DNA of 6,514 nt from an uncultured Ilumatobacter sp. (GCA_938049325.1 CALICC010000016.1:1-6514), one strand, 5' to 3'. Counted from the first letter of the stretch, positions 1 to 6,220 are shown. Translations and numbers: made by a program. The notes: generated from the sequence alone by a model not told the origin.

Positions 1-102
1 GCCCATCACCTGTTCGGTGCCGGCGTTGATGACTTCGATCGTTCCCGTTCCGTCAGAGGGAATCCAGGCACCGTCGATGTAGATGTTGCTGTAATCGCGC
101 AT
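1..102 (-). CDS. Aldehyde dehydrogenase, N-terminal fragment (runs off left edge)
   Basis: Only the first 34 codons lie in the window. Translating the minus strand from the ATG at 102-100 gives a start MRDYSNIYIDGAWIPSD followed by a GTIEVINAGTEQVMG-like stretch. This is the usual opening of NAD(P)-dependent aldehyde dehydrogenases: a short lead, Y-I-D-G-x-W, then a V-I-N-x-x-T-E-x-V beta segment. These enzymes oxidise aldehydes to carboxylic acids in the cytoplasm. The catalytic Cys and Glu and the cofactor-binding segment lie outside the window, so neither substrate nor activity can be judged. The gene is on the same strand as the kinase gene ending at 195 and starts 92 bases after it, so the two could share a transcript. 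No clear Shine-Dalgarno sequence or -10 hexamer is seen before its ATG. The family call is fairly safe although the fragment is short. Confidence 0.72.
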   Translation of the reverse strand, partial: MRDYSNIYIDGAWIPSDGTGTIEVINAGTEQVMG

Positions 103-122
103 GGCCGAGTCTCGCAGACCAC

Positions 123-163
123 GGCCGCGCCGCCCGAACCCAGACCGCCGCCAGCTCGCGGCC
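123..163. repeat. GC-rich inverted repeat in the kinase-ALDH gap
   Basis: Positions 123-129 (GGCCGCG) and 157-163 (CGCGGCC) are perfect 7-base complements separated by 27 bases. The RNA of either strand could form a stem with a long GC-rich loop. There is no T-run after it, so a classical intrinsic terminator is not supported. It lies downstream of the kinase stop codon and upstream of the aldehyde dehydrogenase start and could be an attenuator-like or RNA-stabilising element. In DNA this GC-rich, chance pairing is quite possible. Confidence 0.25.
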
Positions 164-167
164 AGGT

Positions 168-200
168 CGTCGTCAGTTCGTCGTCAGTCCGTCGTCAGTC
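168..200. repeat. Three tandem 11-bp repeats across the kinase stop codon
   Basis: Three adjacent 11-base units read CGTCGTCAGTT, CGTCGTCAGTC and CGTCGTCAGTC on the plus strand (168-178, 179-189, 190-200). On the minus strand each contains a TGA. The first TGA met by the ribosome (197-195) is the stop codon of the kinase gene. The other two are offset by 11 and 22 bases, so the three copies place a stop in all three minus-strand frames. The copies are nearly identical, which suggests recent slippage duplication. Confidence 0.85.
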
Positions 201-1283
201 CGCCTCGACAGGGTGCATCTCGGCGAGGTGCATCTCCGCGGTCGTGAGGCTCGATTGGATCCGCTCGAACAACGCCGCCATGTCGATTCCCTCGGTTGAC
301 TTCATCCCGAGTTTGTAACGGGCGAAGACGCCGTGGATGATGCAGGCGGTCTTGAACGCGTTGAAGCTGCGGTAGTAGCCGAGGTTCGTCAAGTCGGCAC
401 CGGTCTGCGCTGCATACCGGGCGGTCAGGTCAGCGCGCGAATCGAAACCGGGCAGCGCGGTCGGCGACACCTCCGACGCATCGGGTGCGTCGCTGGGCTC
501 GATCCAGGCGTTGAGGGCGTACGCGAAGTCCGCGAGCGGGTCTCCCAACGTACCGATCTCCCAGTCGAGCACCGCCGCGACGTCGCCGCGCTCGTCGATC
601 ATCACATTGTGAACACCGAAGTCACCGTGGACGACACGGGCGGGGCCCTGCGGGGGGAGCCGTGCGAGCAACCGTTCGTGTAGTGAATGCGTTCGATCGT
701 CGTCGTACTCTGCCGCTTCTGCCGACGCCACCCACGAGCCGTACCAGGTCGTGAGCTGACGCTCGACATAGCCCTCGTGCCGGCCGAGTTCACCGAGTCC
801 GATCTCGACCGGGTCGAGTGAGTGGAGATGCGCCAGCGCATCGATGAACGAGTTGCCGACCCGGGCGCGGGCGTCGAGATCGAGCTGATTCGCGGTTTGC
901 TCGGCGGTGTACAAGGCATCGCCACCGACCTTGCCCATCACGTAGAAGTGGCGATCGCAGACGTCGCGATCGTCGCAGTACCCGATCGGTTCGGCAACAG
1001 GAACGCCGGCCGGGTGCAGTGCGTCGATGATCCGGAACTCGCGGAACATGTCGTGAGCTTTGGGGAGCAGGTCACCTTCGGGCGGCCGCCGGATGACGAA
1101 CGTCGAGCCGTCGGCGTCGGTGAGCTCGTAGGTGAGGTTCGAGTGACCGCCGGTGAGGCGGCGCCACGTACACGGCGGGACCACACGGGTCTCGGCAGCC
1201 ATCCAGGCCTCGACGCGCTCTACATCGAATCCCGCGACCTCATCGGATCCCGCCTCGTCGAACCCGGTCGCGTCGGTACTCAT
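195..1283 (-). CDS. APH/ChoK-like phosphotransferase family protein (COG3173, ACAD10/11 kinase-like)
   Basis: This 362-residue cytoplasmic protein has the layout of a small-molecule kinase of the aminoglycoside phosphotransferase fold. Residues 45-52 (GGHSNLTY) form the nucleotide-binding loop, followed by VIRRPP at 63-68. The catalytic loop is VVHGDFGVHNVM at 217-228, with Asp221 as likely base and Asn226 as metal ligand. The metal-binding segment VLDWEIGTLGDPLADFAY is at 238-255, with Asp240. The L-R-R-P-P and T-L-G-D-P-L-A-D features are typical of the COG3173 branch that includes the kinase domains of ACAD10/ACAD11 and bacterial LvaA, which act on 4-hydroxyacyl-CoA. True antibiotic resistance is therefore unlikely. 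The substrate here is unknown; the 4-hydroxyacyl-CoA idea is inference. The ATG at 1283 is preceded by a -10-like hexamer and no Shine-Dalgarno. The C-terminus carries a small AEMHLAEMHP duplication. Confidence 0.88.
   Translation of the reverse strand: MSTDATGFDEAGSDEVAGFDVERVEAWMAAETRVVPPCTWRRLTGGHSNLTYELTDADGSTFVIRRPPEGDLLPKAHDMFREFRIIDALHPAGVPVAEPIGYCDDRDVCDRHFYVMGKVGGDALYTAEQTANQLDLDARARVGNSFIDALAHLHSLDPVEIGLGELGRHEGYVERQLTTWYGSWVASAEAAEYDDDRTHSLHERLLARLPPQGPARVVHGDFGVHNVMIDERGDVAAVLDWEIGTLGDPLADFAYALNAWIEPSDAPDASEVSPTALPGFDSRADLTARYAAQTGADLTNLGYYRSFNAFKTACIIHGVFARYKLGMKSTEGIDMAALFERIQSSLTTAEMHLAEMHPVEAD
212..236. repeat. Duplicated 10-mer (15-bp period) in the kinase C-terminus
   Basis: The sequence GGTGCATCTC occurs at 212-221 and again at 227-236, a 15-base period that keeps the reading frame. 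It encodes the repeated Ala-Glu-Met-His at residues 349-357 of the kinase. It lies just before the 11-base tandem repeats at 168-200, so the last 70 bases of the gene and its 3' flank appear prone to short tandem duplication. Confidence 0.6.
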
Positions 1284-1289
1284 CTGTTG

Positions 1290-1295
1290 ATCATG
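1290..1295 (-). promoter_or_regulatory. Candidate -10 element for a leaderless kinase mRNA
   Basis: On the minus strand CATGAT ends exactly six bases before the ATG at 1283. It matches four of six positions of TATAAT, including the key A2 and T6. With this spacing transcription would start at or next to the start codon. No purine-rich ribosome binding site is visible upstream. The -35 region is weak (TCGAAT at 1314-1319, 18-base spacer). Supported mainly because the same geometry occurs at other starts in the window. Confidence 0.3.
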
Positions 1296-1337
1296 TCACC
1301 CGACAACCGACCGATTCGATTCTGATGCGCCTGCTGA

Positions 1338-1366
1338 ACGCCAACGTACGAATGGCGTGCGCACGC
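1338..1366 (-). terminator. Possible hairpin after the fusion gene; includes a 12-bp palindrome
   Basis: ACGCCA at 1338-1343 and TGGCGT at 1353-1358 form a 6-base stem with a 9-base loop. The adjoining GCGTGCGCACGC at 1355-1366 is a perfect 12-base palindrome. The block lies 8 to 36 bases past the stop codon of the fusion gene on the minus strand. There is no T-tract, so Rho-independent termination is uncertain. The palindrome could instead be a protein-binding site for the next gene, whose start is about 70 bases further on. Confidence 0.25.
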
Positions 1367-1373
1367 AGACGGA

Positions 1374-3626
1374 TCAGCGATGTTCGCGGTACCAGGCGAT
1401 GAGCGCGTTGGTCGAGCTGTCGTGCGCATCCGGCGTGGGCTCGCCCAGCAGCTCCGGAGTGATCTGGTTGGCGAGTTCCTTGCCCAGCTCGACGCCCCAC
1501 TGGTCGTAGCTGTTGACGCCCCAGATCGTTCCCTGCACGTGCACGATGTGTTCGTAGAGCGCGATGAGCTGGCCGAGCACCGACGGGGTCAGGCGCTCGG
1601 CGAGGATGACCGTGTTGGGTCTGTTCCCCTCGAAGTTGCGATGCGGTTCGGCCTCGTTCGAGCGGCCGAACGCCAAAGCTTCGGACTGGGCGAACATATT
1701 CGACATCAACAGGTCGTGGTGCTCCTGATACGGGTGATTGCCCTTGGCGAAGCCGATGAAATCGCAGGGGATGATCCTCGTGCCCTGGTGGATCAGTTGG
1801 TAGAACGCGTGTTGACCGTTGGTGCCGGGTTCACCCCAGATGATCGGTCCTGAATCATGCGTGATGCGGTTGCCGTCGACGTCGACGGATTTGCCGTTCG
1901 ATTCCATGTCGAGCTGCTGCAGATACGCGGCGAATCGAGCGAGGTCGTTGGCGTACGGCAGCACGGCCTTGGTGTCGTGGCCGAGGCGGTTCGCGTACCA
2001 GACGCCGATGAGCGCCATGATCACGGGGACGTTCTCTTCGAGCGGGGCGGTGAGGAAGTGCTCGTCCATCGCGTGGAAGCCTTCGAGGAACGACGCGAAC
2101 CGATCGGGTCCGATCGCGATCATCAGCGACAGGCCGATGGCCGAATCGACCGAGTAGCGCCCGCCGACCCAGTCCCAGAATCCGAACATGTTGGCGGTGT
2201 CGATGCCGAACTCGGCAACCCGTTCGGCGTTGGTCGACACCGCAACGAAGTGCTCGGCAACGGCAGCATCGCCGAGAGCGTCGGTGAGCCACGCCCGAGC
2301 GGTGCGGGCGTTCGTGAGCGTTTCGATCGTGCCAAACGTCTTCGAAGCAATCACGAACAGCGTTGATGCGGGGTCGCTGGTTGCCAACACGGACGCGATG
2401 TCTTCTCCGCCGACGTTGGAGACGAACGAGCAGCGGATCCGTTCATGCCGGAATGCGCGGAGCGCGTCGTAGGCCATCGCCGGACCGAGATCGGATCCGC
2501 CGATGCCGATGTTGACCACGTGCGTGATCGACTCATCGGCGCGCACCCGCTCGGCAAACGCCGTCATCGCATCGAGAACGCCGTGGACATCCGGCACGAC
2601 GTCGTGACCGTCGACGACGAACGATGCATCGCTCGGCATGCGCAGCGCCGCATGGCCGACTGCGCGATCTTCGGTGTTGTTGATGTGCTCACCCGCAAAC
2701 ATCGCGTCGCGTCGAGCTTCGACGCCTGAGTCTCTGGCCAGCGCGAGCAACTCGGTCATGGTGGCATCGTCGACCAGCGCCTTGGACCAGTCGACGCGCA
2801 ATCCGACTGCCTGGGTGACGAACCGCGTCGCGCGGTCCGGGTCATCTGCGAACATCTCGCGCAGCGTCGGTGTCACAGGCGCATTGCTGAGCTTGGCGAG
2901 GCGTTCGGAGGCAGGTGAGGTGCTCATCGGGCCATGACGGTAATCGTCGAAACCGGCCGCCGCTGCCGCGTCGACGAAGATGTGCGTGCCGCCGGGTTCG
3001 ACCGCGCCAATCGGCAGCGTGACGTCGAGGATCTCGTCGTTCGATCGCTGAATCCACCGAGCGAGCACCGCAGCCTTCTTCGGGCCAGTTGCGAGCACGA
3101 CACGGCAGCGCGCACCGTTCACGAGGATCGGCCCGAGTGTCGCACGCTTGCGGCCGTTGAACTCGTCGATCACGAATGCGCGTTCGTCAGATGCCAACGC
3201 CGCGAGTGCATCGGGATGAGGGGTGGGCGGCCACGACGCCGTGTGACCGTCGTCGCCGACACCGAGGTGCACGACGTCGAGCACCTCCGGCATCGCCGCT
3301 GCGTGACCGACAAGCGCCTGTGCGGGATCGTCTGCGGTGACGGGCATCAAGTGCACGGCGGCCGGGAAGTCGGTGAGTTGCGCCGCGTTGCGGTCGGCAT
3401 CACCGTCGGGAGCAATGCGCTCGTCGACCTGCCACACGTCCACGCGATCCCACGCCACCTCGCCTGAGACCGCAGCGTCACGCAATGCCCCGAAGAGCGA
3501 GGGCGCCGTGCTGCCGCCGCTCACGGCGAGCGACGCACTCCCCCGGTCGCTGATGGCCTGGCGAAGTTGGCCCGCGATGAACCGCGCTGCTGCCACGGCC
3601 GGATCATCCGCGACACAGATCTCCAT
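1374..3626 (-). CDS. pgi: Fused 6-phosphogluconolactonase / glucose-6-phosphate isomerase
   Basis: One 750-residue frame encodes two complete enzymes. Residues 1 to about 230 are a 6-phosphogluconolactonase (Pgl/DevB; hydrolyses 6-phosphogluconolactone): SGGST at 36-40, VDER at 67-70 and GDDGHTAS at 124-131 with catalytic His128. Residues 234-750 are a bacterial/eukaryotic-type glucose-6-phosphate isomerase: GIGGSDLG at 374-381, SKTFGTIET at 428-436, the first family signature DWVGGRYSVDSAIG at 485-498 with Arg490, Glu575 in MESNGK, His606 in NGQHAF, and the second signature ending YDQWGVELGK at 707-716 with Lys716. All expected catalytic residues are present. The junction is tight: Met234, codon 2927-2925, looks like a former pgi start but has no Shine-Dalgarno. 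The lactonase motif continues as WPP rather than the common LFPG. The ATG at 3626 is two bases after the livF stop, implying translational coupling. Transaldolase is the better-known fusion partner of Pgi. Confidence 0.94.
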   Translation of the reverse strand: MEICVADDPAVAAARFIAGQLRQAISDRGSASLAVSGGSTAPSLFGALRDAAVSGEVAWDRVDVWQVDERIAPDGDADRNAAQLTDFPAAVHLMPVTADDPAQALVGHAAAMPEVLDVVHLGVGDDGHTASWPPTPHPDALAALASDERAFVIDEFNGRKRATLGPILVNGARCRVVLATGPKKAAVLARWIQRSNDEILDVTLPIGAVEPGGTHIFVDAAAAAGFDDYRHGPMSTSPASERLAKLSNAPVTPTLREMFADDPDRATRFVTQAVGLRVDWSKALVDDATMTELLALARDSGVEARRDAMFAGEHINNTEDRAVGHAALRMPSDASFVVDGHDVVPDVHGVLDAMTAFAERVRADESITHVVNIGIGGSDLGPAMAYDALRAFRHERIRCSFVSNVGGEDIASVLATSDPASTLFVIASKTFGTIETLTNARTARAWLTDALGDAAVAEHFVAVSTNAERVAEFGIDTANMFGFWDWVGGRYSVDSAIGLSLMIAIGPDRFASFLEGFHAMDEHFLTAPLEENVPVIMALIGVWYANRLGHDTKAVLPYANDLARFAAYLQQLDMESNGKSVDVDGNRITHDSGPIIWGEPGTNGQHAFYQLIHQGTRIIPCDFIGFAKGNHPYQEHHDLLMSNMFAQSEALAFGRSNEAEPHRNFEGNRPNTVILAERLTPSVLGQLIALYEHIVHVQGTIWGVNSYDQWGVELGKELANQITPELLGEPTPDAHDSSTNALIAWYREHR

Positions 3627-3628
3627 CG

Positions 3629-4396
3629 TCAGCTCGCCGCGTCGTCGAGATCGGCATCACCCAGACCGGCCTTACCCAGTCCGGCCTCGTCGAGACCCGC
3701 GTCGCCCAGGTACGACGACTCGAGCAGGTGACGGTTCTGCGCGAGGTCGGCAGCCGACCCTTCCACCACGAGCTCGCCGTGACTCAGCACGTATGCACGA
3801 TCGGCAACCTCGAGAGCGAGGTGCACGTGCTGCTCGACGAGCAGTACTCCCGCGCCCGTGTCGTCGGCGATCCGGCGAAGGACGGGGAGCAGCCGTTCGA
3901 CAATGATCGGGGCGAGACCCAGGCTCATCTCGTCGACCATCAAGAACTTGGGCTGCACCGTCAACGCTCGCCCCATCGCGAGCATCTGCTGCTCGCCGCC
4001 CGACAGCAAACCGGCGCGGCGTCCCATGAGCGGCTCGAGAGCCGGGAAGTATTCGAGCGCCCGCTTCACCGCCGTGCCCGACGCACCGCCAAGGCGGAGA
4101 TTCTCGGCAACCGTCAACTGGAAGAACAGCGAACGATCCTCGGGCACGTGGGACAGCCCGCGGCGTGCGATCTTGTGCGGCCGATGCCCGAGCACCGATT
4201 CGCCCAGCACTTCGATGTCGCCCGACATCACCTCGTTGAGCTGGCTGATGGTCAGCAACGTGGTCGTCTTGCCTGCACCGTTGGGTCCGAGTAGCGCAAC
4301 CACCTCGCCCGACTCGACGTGCATGGTCAGGTCGCGCACGACCGCAACACCGTTGTACCCGGTCGACATGTTGGAAACGTCGAGGACCCGGCTCAC
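3629..4396 (-). CDS. livF: Branched-chain amino acid-type ABC transporter ATPase LivF
   Basis: This 255-residue protein is a cytoplasmic ATPase subunit that would power an importer of the hydrophobic/branched-chain amino acid and amide class. Walker A is GPNGAGKTT at 37-45, the ABC signature LSGGEQQM at 131-138, Walker B FLMVDEMS at 151-158, and the switch histidine His190 is in LVEQH. LSGGEQQM followed by SLGLAPIIV is typical of LivF rather than LivG. The usual DEPS is DEMS here. The family normally ends near the YLG at 229-231; this protein continues with a pentapeptide-repeat tail to residue 255. It starts with GTG at 4396, and the GTGA overlaps the livG stop by four bases. A GGGGGAG stretch at 4408-4414 lies 11 bases upstream, somewhat distant for a ribosome binding site. 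The substrate cannot be told because no binding protein gene is present. Confidence 0.9.
   Translation of the reverse strand: MSRVLDVSNMSTGYNGVAVVRDLTMHVESGEVVALLGPNGAGKTTTLLTISQLNEVMSGDIEVLGESVLGHRPHKIARRGLSHVPEDRSLFFQLTVAENLRLGGASGTAVKRALEYFPALEPLMGRRAGLLSGGEQQMLAMGRALTVQPKFLMVDEMSLGLAPIIVERLLPVLRRIADDTGAGVLLVEQHVHLALEVADRAYVLSHGELVVEGSAADLAQNRHLLESSYLGDAGLDEAGLGKAGLGDADLDDAAS
3647..3706 (-). repeat. 15-bp repeats encoding a pentapeptide tail on LivF
   Basis: Four consecutive 15-base units encode GDAGL, DEAGL, GKAGL and GDADL (LivF residues 231-250), followed by a decayed DDAAS. The consensus is (G/D)-(D/E/K)-A-(G/D)-L. The units differ at third codon positions and some first positions, so the tract is not a fresh slippage event. 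It lies past the normal family end and mostly carries negative charge. Confidence 0.75.
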
Positions 4397-5199
4397 GAAC
4401 CACCACGCTCCCCCGCGTGCTCGTTGCCGTTTTCGCTGTCGGTCTCGGCAGCTGCCGCGGCGTCGGCGCCGAGATACGCCTCGATCACTCGGGGGTCACG
4501 TTGCACCTCGCTCGGCGTCCCCTCGGCGATCTTCTGTCCGAACTCGATGACATAGATGTAGTCACAGACGTTCAGCACCAAGCCCATGTCGTGATCGACC
4601 AGGAAAATCGTGGTTCCCGCGTCGATGATCTTGCGCAGGTTGCGACCGAGCTCACGCGACTCGTCGGTGTCGAGACCCGCCGCGGGCTCGTCCATGCAGA
4701 CGAGTTTCGGGCGAGCAGCGAGCGCACGCGCGGCAGACACGAGCTTGCGTTGCCCTTGGCTGATCTCGCTCGGGAACCGGTCGGCGAGTTCGGTGAGGTC
4801 GAGAACGTCGAGTGCGTAGTCGACCGCAGCCTGGCTGCGGGGGCGAAGCGGCCGTACGAAGTCGAGCAAGAAGTCTTTCACCGACGGCCGCTCGGCAGCG
4901 GCTTGCAGGTTCTCGCGAATGGTCAAGTCGTCGAACAACTCCAGCGACTGCCAGGTGCGACCGAGACCGAGCCGAGCACGGGCGTGGGCCGGCCGGCTCG
5001 AGATGTCGACACCGTCGAACTCGATGCGCCCGGTCGTCGGAACGAACCCGGTGATGCCATCGATGAACGTCGTCTTCCCGGCTCCGTTCGGACCGATCAG
5101 ACCGACGAGCGACCCGGCCGGAACGGCGAAGTCGACGGCATCGACGGCGCGCAGACCTCCGAACGTCACCGTCATACCATTGGTCGCGAGCAGGCTCAC
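4393..5199 (-). CDS. livG: Branched-chain amino acid-type ABC transporter ATPase LivG
   Basis: From the GTG at 5199 this is a 268-residue ATPase subunit, the usual LivG length. Motifs with this numbering are: FGGLRAVD at 13-20, Walker A GPNGAGKTT at 36-44, the Q-loop Gln84 in GRTWQSLELF, the signature ISQGQRKL at 146-153, Walker B LVCMDEPAAGLD at 166-177 and His203 in LVDHD. The FGG opening and the ELFDDLTIRENL stretch are typical of LivG. The frame is open back to an ATG at 5382, but that longer form would run across the divergent rarD start and adds 61 residues with no family character, so the GTG giving VSLLATNGMTV was preferred. An acidic, low-complexity tail follows YLG. The gene opens a unit with livF and the lactonase-isomerase fusion. 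No LivH/LivM permease or LivJ/K binding protein gene is adjacent. Confidence 0.88.
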   Translation of the reverse strand: MSLLATNGMTVTFGGLRAVDAVDFAVPAGSLVGLIGPNGAGKTTFIDGITGFVPTTGRIEFDGVDISSRPAHARARLGLGRTWQSLELFDDLTIRENLQAAAERPSVKDFLLDFVRPLRPRSQAAVDYALDVLDLTELADRFPSEISQGQRKLVSAARALAARPKLVCMDEPAAGLDTDESRELGRNLRKIIDAGTTIFLVDHDMGLVLNVCDYIYVIEFGQKIAEGTPSEVQRDPRVIEAYLGADAAAAAETDSENGNEHAGERGGS

Positions 5200-5206
5200 A
5201 CCTGGA

Positions 5207-5237
5207 TGACTAGCACGCTGACGCGGCGCATCGTCAA
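5207..5237 (-). promoter_or_regulatory. Candidate promoter for the livG-livF-fusion unit
   Basis: On the minus strand TTGACG (5237-5232) matches five of six bases of the -35 consensus. TAGTCA (5212-5207) is a possible -10, 19 bases downstream and seven bases before the GTG at 5199. The spacer is longer than ideal and the -10 lacks the final T. If used, transcription would begin at or one base before the start codon. It sits in the 75-base gap shared with the divergent rarD gene. Confidence 0.3.
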
Positions 5238-5262
5238 CCGCCGTGTGCCGGGGCGCCGACAG

Positions 5263-5268
5263 TAGTGT
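5263..5268 (+). promoter_or_regulatory. Candidate -10 element for a leaderless rarD mRNA
   Basis: TAGTGT fits the T-A-N-N-N-T core of a -10 box and ends six bases before the GTG at 5275. No ribosome binding site is visible between them, and no convincing -35 hexamer is found 16-19 bases upstream. The TAG of this hexamer is also an in-frame stop that fixes 5275 as the first possible start. Confidence 0.35.
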
Positions 5269-5274
5269 TCGAAC

Positions 5275-6198
5275 GTGCACACCCCGGCTCACGATCGAAG
5301 CAGCACACGTGGCGTCCGTGTCGGCGTCGGAGCCTTCCTGATCTGGGGTTTTCTCACCGTCTACTGGAAGCAGCTCGATCAATTCGAAGCCGTCGAGCTC
5401 ATCGGCTGGCGAATGGTGTGCGCCGCCGTCGTCATGGCCACCGTGGTCAGTGTTCGTGGGTCGTGGGGGCCGTTGCGCGCCGCGTTTCGCAACCGCGTCA
5501 CCGCGGTGCGGCTCGTGGTTGCGGCGCTGCTGCTCACCGTCAACTGGGGGAGCTACGTGTGGGCGGTCGTCAACGACCGCGTCCTGGAGACCGCCCTCGG
5601 CTACTTCATCTCGCCACTGGCCACCATGGCGGTCGGCGTGGTCGTGCTCCGCGAGACGCCGACCTCGGCGCAGCGCCTCGCCGCTGCGCTCGCGTTCGTC
5701 GCCGTCGTGATCCTGACCGTCTCGAACGGTCGTCCACCCTGGGTGGCGCTGGTGATCGCCGGGAGCTGGAGCGCCTATGCGCTCGCCAAGCGCCAGGTAC
5801 CACTCGACTCCATCGACAGCCTCGCCGGGGAGACGTTCGTGCTCCTCGCGCCCGCGTGCATCGCGCTGGCCGTCGTGAGCTCGCGCTCGGCCAGCGTGGT
5901 CAACTCCGCCGAGCCCGTCGATTGGGTGTTCGTGCTCGGAACGGGCATCGTCACGGCGATTCCACTGTTGCTCTTCGCCTCAGCTGCCAAGTCGATCCCA
6001 TTCACCTTGCTCGGCCCGTTGAACCTCGTGGTCCCCGTGATCGGGTTCGGACTCGGGTGGCTGGTGTACGACGAGGCCATGCCGGCTGACAGGTTCGTCG
6101 GGTTTGCGTTCGTCTGGGTTGCGCTCGTGGTGGTCATGTGGGATCGCTATGCATCGCATCGCGACGAGGTCAGCGCAGTGGTCCAAATGACGTCCTGA
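5275..6198 (+). CDS. rarD: EamA-family transporter, RarD type
   Basis: This 307-residue inner-membrane protein belongs to the drug/metabolite transporter superfamily. About ten hydrophobic segments can be seen, roughly at 15-31, 41-60, 76-93, 102-124, 133-150, 153-170, 185-201, 217-236, 243-262 and 273-289, in the two five-helix EamA halves. RarD-like marks are FLIWGFLTVYWK at 21-32, NWGSYVWAV at 90-98, LETALGYFISPL at 104-115, GIVTAIPLLLFASAAK at 224-239 and FAFVWVALVVVMWD at 277-290. RarD was named from a chloramphenicol-related phenotype, but its natural substrate is not settled; a metabolite exporter is the general expectation. The GTG start is the first possible one because an in-frame TAG lies at 5263. 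The gene diverges from livG with a 75-base gap and is followed after 28 bases by a lipoprotein gene on the same strand. Confidence 0.86.
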   Translation: MHTPAHDRSSTRGVRVGVGAFLIWGFLTVYWKQLDQFEAVELIGWRMVCAAVVMATVVSVRGSWGPLRAAFRNRVTAVRLVVAALLLTVNWGSYVWAVVNDRVLETALGYFISPLATMAVGVVVLRETPTSAQRLAAALAFVAVVILTVSNGRPPWVALVIAGSWSAYALAKRQVPLDSIDSLAGETFVLLAPACIALAVVSSRSASVVNSAEPVDWVFVLGTGIVTAIPLLLFASAAKSIPFTLLGPLNLVVPVIGFGLGWLVYDEAMPADRFVGFAFVWVALVVVMWDRYASHRDEVSAVVQMTS

Positions 6199-6214
6199 GG
6201 CCACCGCACTCCGT

Positions 6215-6220
6215 TATCGT
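6215..6220 (+). promoter_or_regulatory. Candidate -10 element for a leaderless lipoprotein mRNA
   Basis: TATCGT ends six bases before the ATG at 6227, the same spacing as at rarD and the kinase gene. No Shine-Dalgarno sequence is seen in the 28-base gap after rarD. It would allow transcription of the lipoprotein gene separately from rarD. No good -35 match was found; it would fall in the last rarD codons. Confidence 0.33.

Noticed and set aside
195..1283. Aminoglycoside resistance gene
   Set aside because: The fold is shared, but the RRPP and TLGDPLAD features point to the COG3173/ACAD10-11 branch and there is no resistance context.
822..1325. Plus-strand frame of 167 codons opposite the kinase gene
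   Set aside because: Antisense shadow of a high-GC gene; no motif and no plausible start context.
3672..4406. Long minus-strand frame of 244 codons inside livF
   Set aside because: The product is Arg/Gly/Ala-rich with no domain and fully overlaps livF in another frame; it is a high-GC shadow.
4417..5265. Plus-strand frame of 282 codons opposite livG
   Set aside because: Antisense to a gene with all ABC ATPase motifs; its own translation shows no recognisable domain.
5200..5382. N-terminal extension of LivG from an ATG at 5382
   Set aside because: It overlaps the divergent rarD start and coding region, shows no family similarity, and LivG proteins normally begin right before the FGG segment.
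5265..6089. Plus-strand frame of 274 codons over rarD
   Set aside because: Arg-rich translation with no membrane segments, overlapping the well-supported rarD frame.
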